45,200 nt of DNA from the NCBI RefSeq assembly GCF_001590795.1, contig NZ_JXDL01000001.1, forward strand, positions 4,022,638 to 4,067,837, written 5' to 3'. Shown in pieces: positions 25,657 to 35,942 of this stretch (the stretch's first letter is position 1; the number at the start of each line of letters is the position of its first letter). The DNA is from Bradyrhizobium sp. AT1. Its GTDB lineage: Bacteria; Pseudomonadota; Alphaproteobacteria; Rhizobiales; Xanthobacteraceae. A program made the translations under genes and the position numbers. Below the pieces are notes generated by a model. That model had not been told where the DNA came from. It did not search any database and saw only the letters and a program-made list of their open reading frames with translations.

Positions 25657-26808
25657 ATGACCGCGACTGCCACCTCAAATGCTGCCGGCTCCGCCGCCTG
25701 GGCGGATACGCTGCTGTTGTCGTTCGCGCAGGCGGGCTACCTCAGGGCGGAGCCCGCGATCCTGCAGCCGGCCGAGCCGTTCCTGGACCTTTCCGGCGAG
25801 GATATCCGCAAGAGCCTGTACCTGACGACGGATCTGTCCGGCGAAGAGCTGTGCCTGCGCCCGGACCTGACCATTCCCGTGGCCCGCGACTACCTCGCCT
25901 CCGACCGCGCCGGCCAGCCGGCCGGGTTTAGCTATCTGGGCCCGGTGTTTCGCTACCGCAGCGGCCAGGCCAGCGAATTCCTGCAGGCCGGCATCGAATC
26001 GTTCGGCCGCCAGGACCGAGCCGCGGCCGACGCCGAGACGCTGGCGCTGGCACTGGAGGCGACCGCGGCCTTTGGCGTCCGCGACGTCGAGATCCGCACC
26101 GGCGACGTGGCGCTGTTCAACGCGCTGCTCGACGCGCTCGACCTCTATCCGGTCTGGCGCCGGCGCCTGGTCAAGGATTTCAACCGCAAGATCAGCCTGG
26201 AGCAGGATCTGGAGCGGCTGGCGGCCGCGACCACCGCGAGCCCAAGCGAATATCAGGGCGTGCTCGCCGCCCTCGCCGGCTCCGATCGCAAGGCGGCGCT
26301 CGCCTTCGTCACGGATCTGATGTCGATCGCCGGCACCACCAATGTCGGCGGCCGCACCACGGCCGAGATCGCCGATCGCTTCCTCGAGCAATCGACGCTG
26401 AAGGGCGGCGCACTGTCGCGCGAGGCGATCACCGTGCTCAAGCGCTTCCTGTCGATCTCAGGCAATCCAGACGATTCCATCGCCGCGCTGCGCGCGCTCA
26501 CCATCGATGCCAAGCTCGACCTTGCCGCGGCCATCGACCAGTTCGAGAGCCGGGTCGGCTTCATGGCCGCGCGCGGCATCGACGTGAAGCAGACGCGCTT
26601 CTCGACCGCGTTCGGGCGCGGCCTCGACTATTACACCGGCTTCGAATTCGAGCTGCATCACCGGGGCGACGGCACCGAGCCGCTGGTTGCCGGCGGGCGC
26701 TATGACGGGCTGATGACCCAGCTCGGTTCAGCCACGCCGATCCCCGCGGTCGGCTTCTCGGTCTGGGTGGATGCGCTGACGAAGATCGGCCGCAAGGTGG
26801 GAGCTTAA
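25657..26808 (+). CDS. hisZ: ATP phosphoribosyltransferase regulatory subunit
   Basis: A 383-residue HisZ, the histidyl-tRNA-synthetase-like regulatory subunit that pairs with HisG. Class II synthetase-like motifs are visible: LCLRPDLTIPVARDYL, FSYLGPVFRYR, FLQAGIESFGR, and GRGLDYYTGFEFEL and AGGRYDGLM near the end. It lacks the tRNA-binding C-terminal domain of HisS, as expected. The exact start is uncertain: ATG 25657 (MTATATSN) and ATG 25645 (MDPVMTAT) are both possible. hisG follows 3 bp after the stop codon, so they form one operon for the first step of histidine synthesis. Confidence 0.93.
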   Translation: MTATATSNAAGSAAWADTLLLSFAQAGYLRAEPAILQPAEPFLDLSGEDIRKSLYLTTDLSGEELCLRPDLTIPVARDYLASDRAGQPAGFSYLGPVFRYRSGQASEFLQAGIESFGRQDRAAADAETLALALEATAAFGVRDVEIRTGDVALFNALLDALDLYPVWRRRLVKDFNRKISLEQDLERLAAATTASPSEYQGVLAALAGSDRKAALAFVTDLMSIAGTTNVGGRTTAEIADRFLEQSTLKGGALSREAITVLKRFLSISGNPDDSIAALRALTIDAKLDLAAAIDQFESRVGFMAARGIDVKQTRFSTAFGRGLDYYTGFEFELHHRGDGTEPLVAGGRYDGLMTQLGSATPIPAVGFSVWVDALTKIGRKVGA

Positions 26809-26811
26809 GTC

Positions 26812-27789
26812 ATGAGCGCGCCATTCGTTCTGGCCGTTCCCTCCAAGGGCCGCCTGCAGGAGAACACCGAAGCCTTCTTCGCCCGCGCCGGGCTCAAGCT
26901 GTCGAAGGCCGGCGGTGCCCGCGACTATCGCGGCACCATCGCGGGCCTCGACAATGTCGAGGTCGCCTATCTCTCGGCGAGCGAGATCGCCTCGCAACTG
27001 TCGCGCGGCTTCGCGCATCTCGGCGTCACCGGCGAGGACCTGGTGCGCGAGAACATCGCCGACGCCGACAAGCGCGTGTCGTTGATCGACGGCCTCGGCT
27101 TCGGCTATGCCGACGTCGTGGTCGCCGTGCCGCAGGCCTGGATCGACGTCCGCACCATGGCCGACCTCGACGACGTCACCACCGGCTTCCGCGAGCAGCA
27201 TCACATGCGGATGCGGGTCGCGACCAAGTTCGTCAATCTCACCCGCGCGTTCTTCCAGAGCCACGGCATCACCGATTACCGCATCGTCGAAAGCGCCGGC
27301 GCGACCGAAGGCGCGCCTGCAGCCGGCAGCGCCGAATTGATCGTCGACATCACGACGACCGGCGCGACGCTCGCCGCCAACGGCCTGCGGGTGCTCGACG
27401 ACGGTGTGATCCTGCGTAGCCAGGCCAATCTGGTCGCCTCGAAAGAGGCCGACTGGTCGCCGCAGGCGCGCGAGACCGCGCGCATCATCCTCGATCACAT
27501 CGCAGCAAGGGCGCGAGCCAACAAGTACCGCGAGGTCCGCACCCGCTTCCGGCAATGCGACGCCACCCTGCTCGGCGAAGCCCACAGCCGGTACGGCGTC
27601 GAGGCCCCGTTCGGCGGACCGACCTCGTCAGGCATGCTGACGTTGCACTGCCCGCCGGGGCAGCTCTATGCGCTGGCGAGCTTCCTGCGCGAGCATGGCG
27701 CCGAGACCGTCTCGGTGGTTTCGCTCGACTACGTGTTCGACCGCGAGAACCCGCTGTTCGCCAAGCTCGAGGCGTTCCTGCGGCAGTGA
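26812..27789 (+). CDS. hisG: ATP phosphoribosyltransferase catalytic subunit
   Basis: A 325-residue HisG, which condenses ATP with PRPP in the first step of histidine synthesis. Family features are [13 protein letters not shown], the [20 protein letters not shown]-binding region, and [10 protein letters not shown]. It is about 100 residues longer than the short HisG that usually needs HisZ. The extra C-terminal part ends [18 protein letters not shown], then [17 protein letters not shown], and looks like an added alpha/beta regulatory domain. A GGTGGGAG site precedes the ATG. It is cotranscribed with hisZ. Confidence 0.94.
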   Translation: MSAPFVLAVPSKGRLQENTEAFFARAGLKLSKAGGARDYRGTIAGLDNVEVAYLSASEIASQLSRGFAHLGVTGEDLVRENIADADKRVSLIDGLGFGYADVVVAVPQAWIDVRTMADLDDVTTGFREQHHMRMRVATKFVNLTRAFFQSHGITDYRIVESAGATEGAPAAGSAELIVDITTTGATLAANGLRVLDDGVILRSQANLVASKEADWSPQARETARIILDHIAARARANKYREVRTRFRQCDATLLGEAHSRYGVEAPFGGPTSSGMLTLHCPPGQLYALASFLREHGAETVSVVSLDYVFDRENPLFAKLEAFLRQ

Positions 27790-27887
27790 GCCCAGGTCCG
27801 CTCGGCTTTTCCGTTCAGCTTTGCGACAGCAAACGGCAGCTACCATATGCTGTTGAGATGACATTGAACGCCTCTGGGACTTGACCG

Positions 27888-28934
27888 ATGACGCTGGGCT
27901 CTGACGTTTCCGGCATGACGACCACCGCAGCCACCGCCGCGGCGAAGGGACTGTCGATCGTCGTCCCCGTCTACAACGAGGCGGCGGGCCTCGCCGCCCT
28001 GCACATGCGCATCTGCGATCTCGCAAAGACCTTGCGGGAGCGCTATCGGCTCGCTTGCGAGGTCGTCTATGTCGACGACGGCAGCAAGGACGCGACGCTC
28101 TCGATCGCGCGTTCATTGCCAGCCGATTCACTGGGCGTCCAGGTGGTGTCGCTGTCGCGCAATTTCGGCAAGGAGGCGGCGCTGATGGCCGGCCTCGACC
28201 ATGCCCGGCTCGGCGCCGTCATGTTCATGGACGGCGACGGCCAGCATCCGCCGGCCCTGATCGAACAGCTGGTGCGGCACTGGATCGATGACGGCTATGA
28301 CGTCGTCTACACCGCCAAGGCGCATCGCGACAACGAGGGCTTCCTGCGCCGCGTCGCCGTGCACGGCTTCTACGCGCTGATCAATTGGGGCGCACGCCAG
28401 AAGATCCCCGAGGACGCCGGCGACTTCCGCCTGCTCTCGCCACGCGCGGTCACCGCGCTCAGGCAATTGCCGGAGCGCAACCGGTTCTTCAAGGGCCTCG
28501 CCAGCTGGATCGGCTTCCGCCAGATCCGCGTCGACTACGAGCCTTCGGCGCGCACCCATGGCGTCACCACCTTCAACGCCGCAAGCCTGCTCGGCCTGTC
28601 GATCGAGGGCCTGACCTCGTTTTCGGTCGCCCCCTTGCGCTTCGCCAGCCTGCTCGGCGTCATTCTCGCAGCGGGCGCTTTCCTGTTCGGCCTTTCGATC
28701 CTCTGGGAGGTGCTCACGACCGGCAAGCAGGTGCCCGGCTATCCCTCGCTGGTGATCGGCCTGATGACGATCGGCGGCGTGCAGCTCATCATGATCGGCA
28801 TCGTCGGCGAATATATCGGCAAGATCCTCTCGGAGCTGAAGGCGCGCCCGATCTATTTCGTCGCCGAGCACAGTGAAAAGCACTTCGAAGCCGACAAGGC
28901 TGACGACGCCGCGAAGCGGACGGCGGCCGAATGA
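27888..28934 (+). CDS. family 2 glycosyltransferase, polyprenyl-phosphate type (DPM1/ArnC/GtrB-like)
   Basis: A 348-residue protein with an N-terminal GT-A domain: LSIVVPVYNEAAGL, VVYVDDGSKD, FMDGDGQHPP (DxD-type metal site) and the acceptor-side DAGDFRLLSPRAV. Two C-terminal membrane helices follow (about residues 240-265 and 280-305), then a charged tail. Such enzymes put a sugar on undecaprenyl phosphate at the inner membrane. The stop overlaps the following YdjC-type deacetylase gene by 4 bp (ATGA). The pair resembles the Francisella FlmF2/NaxD pair, so an amino-sugar carrier lipid for envelope modification is plausible. Confidence 0.88.
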   Translation: MTLGSDVSGMTTTAATAAAKGLSIVVPVYNEAAGLAALHMRICDLAKTLRERYRLACEVVYVDDGSKDATLSIARSLPADSLGVQVVSLSRNFGKEAALMAGLDHARLGAVMFMDGDGQHPPALIEQLVRHWIDDGYDVVYTAKAHRDNEGFLRRVAVHGFYALINWGARQKIPEDAGDFRLLSPRAVTALRQLPERNRFFKGLASWIGFRQIRVDYEPSARTHGVTTFNAASLLGLSIEGLTSFSVAPLRFASLLGVILAAGAFLFGLSILWEVLTTGKQVPGYPSLVIGLMTIGGVQLIMIGIVGEYIGKILSELKARPIYFVAEHSEKHFEADKADDAAKRTAAE

Positions 28935-29776
28935 GCGAGGCCGCGGACCTGCGGCGGATCTGGCTCTGCGCCGACGATTACGGCATCAGCCCGGGCGTCA
29001 ACCGCGCCATCCGCGACCTGATCGAACGCGGCCGCCTCAACGCCACCTCGGTGATGACAGTGGGCCCGGCGATCGCGCGCAGCGAGGTCGAGGCGCTGCA
29101 GGCATCGGTCAAGCAAAGCCCGCGCTGCGCGATCGGGTTGCACGTGACGCTGTCGGCGCCGTTCCGGCCGCTGACCATGCATTTCCGACCGCTCGACGGC
29201 GACATGTTCATGCCGTTTCCGAAACTGCTGCGTGCCGGCGTTTTGCGGCGGCTCGACCGCGAATTCTTTCGCAACGAGGTCAAGGCGCAGCTCGCCGCCT
29301 TCGCGGAGGCGTTCGGGCGCCTGCCTGATTTCGTCGACGGCCATCAGCATGTGCAGCTCTATCCGCAGGTGCGCGACGGCTTTGTCGATGCCGTCGTCGA
29401 GGGCGCGCCGAATGCCTGGGTGCGCCAGGGCGGCCGCGGCCTGCCGCTGAGGCAGCGGCTGGCCTCCCCCAAGGCCCTGGTGCTCGATGTGCTCAGCACG
29501 CAATTCCGCCGCCGCGCCGGCAGCGCCGGTCTCAGCTTCAATCCCGGCTTTGCCGGCGCCTATGACTTCACGCGCGCAACCGATTTCGACGCGCTGATGC
29601 GGCACTTTCTGGAAGGCCTCCCCGATGGCGGCCTCGTGATGTGCCATCCCGGCTTCGCCGATGAGGTCCTGGCCGGGCTCGACCCGATGACCGACGTGCG
29701 CGAGCGCGAGCACGCCTATCTGTCGGGCGAGGCCTTCGCGCGCCTGCTCGCGGACAGCCGCGTCACGCTGGAGTGA
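28931..29776 (+). CDS. ChbG/HpnK (YdjC) family carbohydrate deacetylase
   Basis: A 281-residue YdjC-fold deacetylase. Metal-binding and catalytic motifs are CADDYGISPGVN near the N-terminus, IGLHVTLSAPF and DFVDGHQHVQLYP; a late MCHPGFAD completes the site. Family members remove N-acetyl groups from amino sugars, including hopanoid head groups (HpnK) and polyprenyl-phosphate amino sugars (NaxD). Coupling by ATGA overlap to a polyprenyl-phosphate glycosyltransferase favours a NaxD-like role over a hopanoid one; no other hpn genes are present. Confidence 0.88.
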   Translation: MSEAADLRRIWLCADDYGISPGVNRAIRDLIERGRLNATSVMTVGPAIARSEVEALQASVKQSPRCAIGLHVTLSAPFRPLTMHFRPLDGDMFMPFPKLLRAGVLRRLDREFFRNEVKAQLAAFAEAFGRLPDFVDGHQHVQLYPQVRDGFVDAVVEGAPNAWVRQGGRGLPLRQRLASPKALVLDVLSTQFRRRAGSAGLSFNPGFAGAYDFTRATDFDALMRHFLEGLPDGGLVMCHPGFADEVLAGLDPMTDVREREHAYLSGEAFARLLADSRVTLE

Positions 29777-29896
29777 AACCGGCGGAAACCCGCAGGGCAG
29801 CTTGTCGCATACCGAAATTTAATCCAGCCGGCACTGTTGGGGCCACAATGGAACCCTACATCTGCCTCGCGCTTGTTTGCGCAAGGGAGATTGATC

Positions 29897-30727
29897 ATGA
29901 CGCCGCAGGAACGCCAGCTCGTCGACGACCTGTTCGACCGGCTTTCGAAACTGGAAAACGCACCGCGCGATCCCGACGCGATCGCTGCGATCTCCGACGG
30001 GCTACGCAAAGCCCCCGGCGCCGTCTACGCGCTGGTGCAGACCACGCTGTTGCAGGACGAAGCGCTGAAGCGTGCTCATAACCGCATCCAGGAGCTCGAA
30101 GCGGCCCATGCGCCCGAGCAGGCGCAGTCCTCCGGCGGCTTCCTCGATACGATGCGTGACACGCTGTTTGGCGGAAGCCCGCCGCGCGGCTCGGTTCCGA
30201 ACGTGCCGCCGCGCGAGCAGCGGCCGGTTTGGAACACCGGCCAGGCGATGCCGCAGGGTCAGCCGGGCTACGGCGCACCGCCGCCTTACGGACAGGCCTA
30301 TGGTCAAGGTCCGGGCCAGGGCTATGGTGCCCCGCCGGCCGGTGGTGGCGGCGGCTCGTTCCTTGGCACGGCGGCGGCAGCCGCAGCCGGCGTCGTCGGC
30401 GGCTCGCTGTTGCTCTCCAGCATTCGCGGCATGATGGGTGGATCGCACCAGCAGGGTTTTGGCGACAGCAATGCCCTCGGCGATCGCAGCGCTGGTGGAA
30501 GCCCCTGGGGCGGCAGCGACCAGTCCGGCGGATCGCTCGCGCGCGATGCCGGCCTCAACGACATCGGCTCGAACCGCGATTCCCGCCAGGGCTTCTTCGA
30601 CCAGGCCTCGAACGACGATCGAAACAACAACGATCAGAACTACGACGACAATCGTGACGCCGGCAATATGGACATGGCCGACGACAGCGATTTCGGCGGC
30701 GACGATGGCGACAGCGATTACGCGTAA
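29897..30727 (+). CDS. DUF2076 domain-containing protein
   Basis: A 276-residue protein starting at ATG 29897 with AAGGGAGA upstream. It opens MTPQERQLVDDLFDRLSKLE, the DUF2076 signature, followed by a helical segment and a Gly/Pro/Gln/Tyr-rich low-complexity middle. A glycine/alanine-rich membrane-like stretch (LGTAAAAAAGVVGGSLLLSS) and a strongly acidic Asp/Asn tail follow. The function is unknown; the acidic tail and the glycine-rich hydrophobic segment resemble periplasmic-ligand-binding-like envelope proteins. It is a single gene with a terminator just downstream. Confidence 0.88.
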   Translation: MTPQERQLVDDLFDRLSKLENAPRDPDAIAAISDGLRKAPGAVYALVQTTLLQDEALKRAHNRIQELEAAHAPEQAQSSGGFLDTMRDTLFGGSPPRGSVPNVPPREQRPVWNTGQAMPQGQPGYGAPPPYGQAYGQGPGQGYGAPPAGGGGGSFLGTAAAAAAGVVGGSLLLSSIRGMMGGSHQQGFGDSNALGDRSAGGSPWGGSDQSGGSLARDAGLNDIGSNRDSRQGFFDQASNDDRNNNDQNYDDNRDAGNMDMADDSDFGGDDGDSDYA

Positions 30728-30753
30728 GGCTGCCTGACAGCGTCACAGACAAG

Positions 30754-30780
30754 AACGGCCGCCCAGGAGGCGGCCGTTTT
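30754..30780. terminator. bidirectional intrinsic terminator
   Basis: Stem AACGGCCGCC / GGCGGCCGTT with a 5-nt loop, followed by TTTT on the plus strand and preceded by AA on the other. It lies between the convergent DUF2076 and L,D-transpeptidase genes and can end the plus-strand transcript. Confidence 0.85.
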
Positions 30781-30800
30781 CGTGAGCAGCGAGCGCTCGG

Positions 30801-31613
30801 CTACATCACGACGACCTTGGTGCCGACATTGACGCGGCCGTAGAGGTCGATGACGTCCTCGTTGCGCATGCGGATGCAACCGGAGGAGACGTTGGTGCCG
30901 ATGGTCCAGGGCTCGTTGGAGCCGTGGATGCGGTAGAGCGTCGAGCCCAGATACATCGCGCGGGCACCGAGCGGATTTTCCGGGCCGCCTTCCATGTGCC
31001 GGGGCAGATCGGGGCGGCGCGCGATCATTTCCGCCGGCGGCGTCCAGTCCGGCCATTCGCGCTTGGCCGTGATCGACTTTACGCCGGACCAGGTGAAGCC
31101 GGGACGTCCGACGCCGATGCCGTAGCGCATCGCCTTGCCGTTGCCTTCGACGAGATAGAGGAACTTGTTCGGCGTATCGACCACGATCGTGCCGGCACTT
31201 TCCTTGCCGCTATAGTCAACAGATTGTTTCTCGAACCTCGGATCGAACTGACGCTGCCGGGGGTCGGCCGCCTCCTGCTGGAGCGTGCCTTGCTGATATC
31301 CACCCTGCATCTGCGGCTCGCCCATCGGCGGCAGGCGGCGCTGATCGTAATAAGCCGGCTGCTGCTGATACACGGGCTGCTCCGGCGCGTAAGCCGGACC
31401 GCGGCCGGGACCGTCGCCGAACAGGAACTCGATGAAGCCGCCGCCCATGTTGGCATTGGAGGCGACGCGGACCGGCGCCGGCGGCACTCGCGGCTGGTAG
31501 AGCACCGCGGGCGGATCGTTCGGCACCGAATTGTCGAAGGCGCTGGCATTGTTTGCGCCGGCAATGAAGGTGCAAGCGCTGCCGAGCAGCGCAACAGACA
31601 TTTTCTTGAACAT
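30801..31613 (-). CDS. L,D-transpeptidase (YkuD domain)
   Basis: A 270-residue exported cross-linking or lipoprotein-attaching enzyme of the peptidoglycan. ATG 31613 opens a signal peptide (MFKKMSVALLGSACTFIAGA). A Pro/Gln-rich linker (about 30-130) leads to the YkuD domain: TIVVDTPNKFLYLVEGNGKA, RYGIGVGRPGF, and the active site IHGSNEPWTIGTNVSSGCIR with the catalytic Cys. The common SHGCIR is SSGCIR here, a known variant. It ends with the convergent terminator shared with DUF2076. Confidence 0.93.
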   Translation of the reverse strand: MFKKMSVALLGSACTFIAGANNASAFDNSVPNDPPAVLYQPRVPPAPVRVASNANMGGGFIEFLFGDGPGRGPAYAPEQPVYQQQPAYYDQRRLPPMGEPQMQGGYQQGTLQQEAADPRQRQFDPRFEKQSVDYSGKESAGTIVVDTPNKFLYLVEGNGKAMRYGIGVGRPGFTWSGVKSITAKREWPDWTPPAEMIARRPDLPRHMEGGPENPLGARAMYLGSTLYRIHGSNEPWTIGTNVSSGCIRMRNEDVIDLYGRVNVGTKVVVM

Positions 31614-31929
31614 CGACGTACTCTGTACTGTTTCGTCTAGATCACACGCGCCGTGGAGAGCTGATGGCTGGTCAGCGCCCCTCGACGTGGTCAATAAAAA
31701 GCAAAAGCCGTTGCGTTTGGTAAACGTATCGGGCGTTTGGATTCACCACGTCGTCAACCGAGGGGCAATTTGGCGATCAGCGTTTATTTTCGATGAACGC
31801 GGCGCGGCCATGGTTAATCGCCGGTTTTCATGCCGTCGCGCGACGCAGCACAACAGTTCCTGCTGTGAACTTCGTGTTAAATCGCTTCTGCCTACAAAGA
31901 CGCGTGAGTGAGGTGGGGGGAGTATCCTG
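31614..31929. other. 316-bp divergent intergenic region
   Basis: It separates the divergent L,D-transpeptidase and cheZ genes, so it must hold both promoters. I can only see a good GGGGGGAG ribosome site before cheZ (31915-31922) and a short CGTGGT/ACCACG inverted pair. No convincing -35/-10 pair, ORF or RNA gene was recognised. Confidence 0.5.
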
Positions 31930-32718
31930 ATGGCTGTTCACCGCAAACGTTTTCGCGTCGAGGATATCGCTGGTGGCGGCGAGATGCCGAATTTTGACGT
32001 AACTGAAGAGGCAATGCCGATGCACAGCGAGATCATGGCGGAGCTGCGCGCGATCCGTGCACAGATGGCGAAGGGCAGCGTGCCAGCGCCGTTGTCCGGC
32101 AGCGCAGCCATGGCGGCGATCGACGCCTCCACCGCCCACGAGCTCGCCGAGGCCCGCACGATGCTCGAAACCTATCGGGCCCAGATCGAACAGTGCGAAA
32201 AGCTGAAGGTCGAGCTCGACCTCATCCACGACGCCATCGACCGCACCAAGCGCGAGATCGCGACACTGCACGGCAAGAGCTTCGACGGCGGCGAAATGGC
32301 CAAGGTCAATGGCGAGCTCGGCGCGGTGGTCGGCGGCACCGAGCAGGCGACCCAACAGATCCTCGAAGCCGCGGAATCGATCGACCAGGCCGCCAGCGCA
32401 ATGTCCAAGGTGGACTCGGTCGACCAGCAGAAGCGGCTCGCCGACGACATCCAGGAACGCGTCATCTCGATCTTCGAGGCCTGCAACTTCCAGGACCTGA
32501 CCGGCCAGCGCATCAGCAAGGTCATGACCACGATGAAGTTCATCGAGCAGCACATCAACTCGATGATGGACATCTGGGGCGGCGTCGACGCGATCAAGGC
32601 CCACGTCGTTCCGCAGGTCGACAATCGCAGCGAGGACGACAAGCTTCTCAACGGCCCCAAGCTCGCCGGCGACGTCGGCCACGCCTCGCAGGACGACATC
32701 GACGCGCTGTTCGACTGA
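31930..32718 (+). CDS. cheZ: protein phosphatase CheZ
   Basis: A 262-residue, mostly helical coiled-coil protein. The catalytic motif EACNFQDLTGQRISKV (183-198) is present with D189 and Q193 matching the Asp143/Gln147 of E. coli CheZ, which removes phosphate from CheY-P. The C-terminus SQDDIDALFD resembles the CheY-docking tail. Many alphaproteobacteria instead use a CheY phosphate sink, so this is notable. No other chemotaxis or flagellar genes are adjacent. A strong GGGGGGAG ribosome site precedes the ATG; a terminator follows. Confidence 0.9.
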   Translation: MAVHRKRFRVEDIAGGGEMPNFDVTEEAMPMHSEIMAELRAIRAQMAKGSVPAPLSGSAAMAAIDASTAHELAEARTMLETYRAQIEQCEKLKVELDLIHDAIDRTKREIATLHGKSFDGGEMAKVNGELGAVVGGTEQATQQILEAAESIDQAASAMSKVDSVDQQKRLADDIQERVISIFEACNFQDLTGQRISKVMTTMKFIEQHINSMMDIWGGVDAIKAHVVPQVDNRSEDDKLLNGPKLAGDVGHASQDDIDALFD

Positions 32719-32742
32719 ACGGACGCGGACCGACAGAAAAAC

Positions 32743-32769
32743 AAAACGCCGGCGAGAGCCGGCGTTTTT
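32743..32769 (+). terminator. intrinsic terminator after cheZ
   Basis: AAAACGCCGGC, loop GAGA, GCCGGCGTTTTT: an 11-bp stem directly followed by a T-run, 25 bp after the cheZ stop codon. The complementary A-run on the left gives it potential activity in both directions, towards the convergent lipoprotein gene. Confidence 0.9.
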
Positions 32770-32836
32770 CGTTTTTAGAGAACGCCCGGGCTCGCTTCCT
32801 TCTCCCCTTGCGGAGAAGGAAAGTCGCGCCGTCGCC

Positions 32837-33358
32837 TCACGCCCTTGGCGCGCAGCGGACGTAGACCATGTTGCCGTAGCGGGTGGCGGCGTCTTTGTCG
32901 ATGAAACGGGTAATCAGGACGCGGCCGTCGAAGGAGACGATCTCACGGTCCTGCTCGCCGGGGGTGGGACCTGCCGGTCCGATGTAATTCTTGCCGCTGG
33001 GCGAGCCCTTCAGCCGCAGCTCCTGGGGTGTCGCCTGGTCGGCCAGATGCATGATCACGCCGCCGGAGGAGCCGGCGGTGATGACGTAAGGGTTCTTGCA
33101 CTGGGCCCGGGCGGCAGCCTCGGTGCGGGCGCGGTCGGCCGGGTTCTGGAACGAGGCCAGACCCCAACGGCCGACGATCTCGTCGGCACGAATGGTCGCA
33201 GGCATTTCCGGAGCAACGCCCGGCTCGGCATCGGGCGGCGGCGAGGACGACGAGAACGACGGCAGGCTCATGCCGCCGCCGCAGGCGCCCAGCAGCAGCG
33301 CCAGACAAGAGGCGGCCGCCAGATTGGCAACCGTGCGCGCGTGAGCTGAACTGATCAT
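32837..33358 (-). CDS. lipoprotein of unknown function
   Basis: A 173-residue protein from ATG 33358, which has GGGGGAA upstream. The signal peptide ends in the lipobox LLGAC (LALLLGACGGG), predicting a lipid-anchored envelope protein. A Ser/Pro-rich linker follows. The globular part has EIVGRWGLASFQNPADR, an AQCKNPYVI segment, REIVSFDGRVLITRF and a final Cys (VRCAPRA). The RWGxxSFxxxxDR pattern is common in Bradyrhizobium-type hypothetical lipoproteins. It converges on cheZ. Confidence 0.85.
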   Translation of the reverse strand: MISSAHARTVANLAAASCLALLLGACGGGMSLPSFSSSSPPPDAEPGVAPEMPATIRADEIVGRWGLASFQNPADRARTEAAARAQCKNPYVITAGSSGGVIMHLADQATPQELRLKGSPSGKNYIGPAGPTPGEQDREIVSFDGRVLITRFIDKDAATRYGNMVYVRCAPRA

Positions 33359-33514
33359 GGCATTCCCCCGAGCAAGACCATGGCCGCACCCCTCCCGCAG
33401 CCAAGCGCAAAAAAGCTGCCGGAGCAATGACGTCCTTTGATACGCCTTAGCCCCGAACAAGTTTCCAATGCCACCATCCTATATCCGCCTCACCAATCGC
33501 TTAACCACCTTTGC

Positions 33515-33543
33515 TTGACAGGATCGCGGCCAAGCCATATTTC
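33515..33543 (+). promoter_or_regulatory. putative vegetative-type promoter of groESL
   Basis: TTGACA at 33515-33520 and a TATTTC-like -10 at 33538-33543 are separated by 17 bp. The predicted start falls just before or within the CIRCE element, the usual arrangement for HrcA-controlled groESL operons. The -10 is weak, so this is a prediction. Confidence 0.55.
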
Positions 33544-33554
33544 CGGGCCCACTA

Positions 33555-33581
33555 TTAGCACTCGGAAAGCCCGATTGCTAA
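33555..33581. promoter_or_regulatory. CIRCE element (HrcA operator)
   Basis: TTAGCACTC (33555-33563), a 9-nt spacer, then GATTGCTAA (33573-33581). This matches the consensus TTAGCACTC-N9-GAGTGCTAA with one mismatch in the right arm. It lies 93 bp before groES and downstream of the predicted promoter. HrcA binding here would repress the operon until heat shock. Confidence 0.92.
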
Positions 33582-33674
33582 GCGCGCCGTTCGATCCTCG
33601 GGAGAGGGGTTGGACGGAAGCGCCGCCCCACCCACTTCCACACCTTCCGAAGCGAGCCTCCAAAGGGAAACGTC

Positions 33675-33971
33675 ATGGCTAAATCCAAATTTCGTCCGCT
33701 GCATGACCGTGTCGTGGTCAAACGTATCGACGCCGAGGAAAAGACCAAGGGCGGCATCATCATTCCGGACACCGCCAAGGAAAAGCCGTCCCAGGGCGAA
33801 GTCGTCGCCGTCGGCCCCGGTGGCCGCGACGAGGCCGGCAAGCTGACCCCGATCGACCTCAAGATCGGCGACCGCGTGCTGTTCGGCAAGTGGTCGGGCA
33901 CCGAGGTCAAGATCGACAACGAAGATCTCCTGATCATGAAGGAGTCGGACATCATGGGCGTTCTGGCCTAA
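33675..33971 (+). CDS. groES: co-chaperonin GroES
   Basis: A 98-residue GroES, the heptameric lid of the GroEL folding chamber. It shows [19 protein letters not shown], the mobile-loop region [17 protein letters not shown], and the ending [23 protein letters not shown] precedes the ATG. It is first in the operon with groEL and controlled through CIRCE. The gap to groEL (197 bp) is unusually long because a palindromic repeat is inserted. Confidence 0.98.
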   Translation: MAKSKFRPLHDRVVVKRIDAEEKTKGGIIIPDTAKEKPSQGEVVAVGPGGRDEAGKLTPIDLKIGDRVLFGKWSGTEVKIDNEDLLIMKESDIMGVLA

Positions 33972-34006
33972 GGCCATCCGCCTGAACGGCCGCTGAATGT
34001 TTCGTC

Positions 34007-35800
<1,794 letters not shown>

Positions 35801-35825
35801 GCCCAACTTCACCTCACACGATCAC

Positions 35826-35855
35826 GAAGGCCGCCTCCGGGCGGCCTTCTTTTTT
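35826..35855 (+). terminator. intrinsic terminator of groESL
   Basis: Stem GAAGGCCGCC / GGCGGCCTTC with loop TCCG, followed by TTTTTT. It sits 25 bp after the groEL stop codon. Confidence 0.93.
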
Positions 35856-35942
35856 GCCGACCCTGCCTTCAGCTTTCCGATTCAACCGACGGCCAAAACC
35901 CACTACGGTGGCGCCGATTCTTTTGCTCGAGGGATTTCGTCG

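Larger units (their letters stand above)
33359..33674. other. 316-bp divergent region holding the groESL promoter
   Basis: Apart from the groESL promoter and CIRCE element listed separately, it holds the promoter of the divergent lipoprotein gene, which I cannot locate. No ORF or RNA gene was recognised. Confidence 0.5.
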
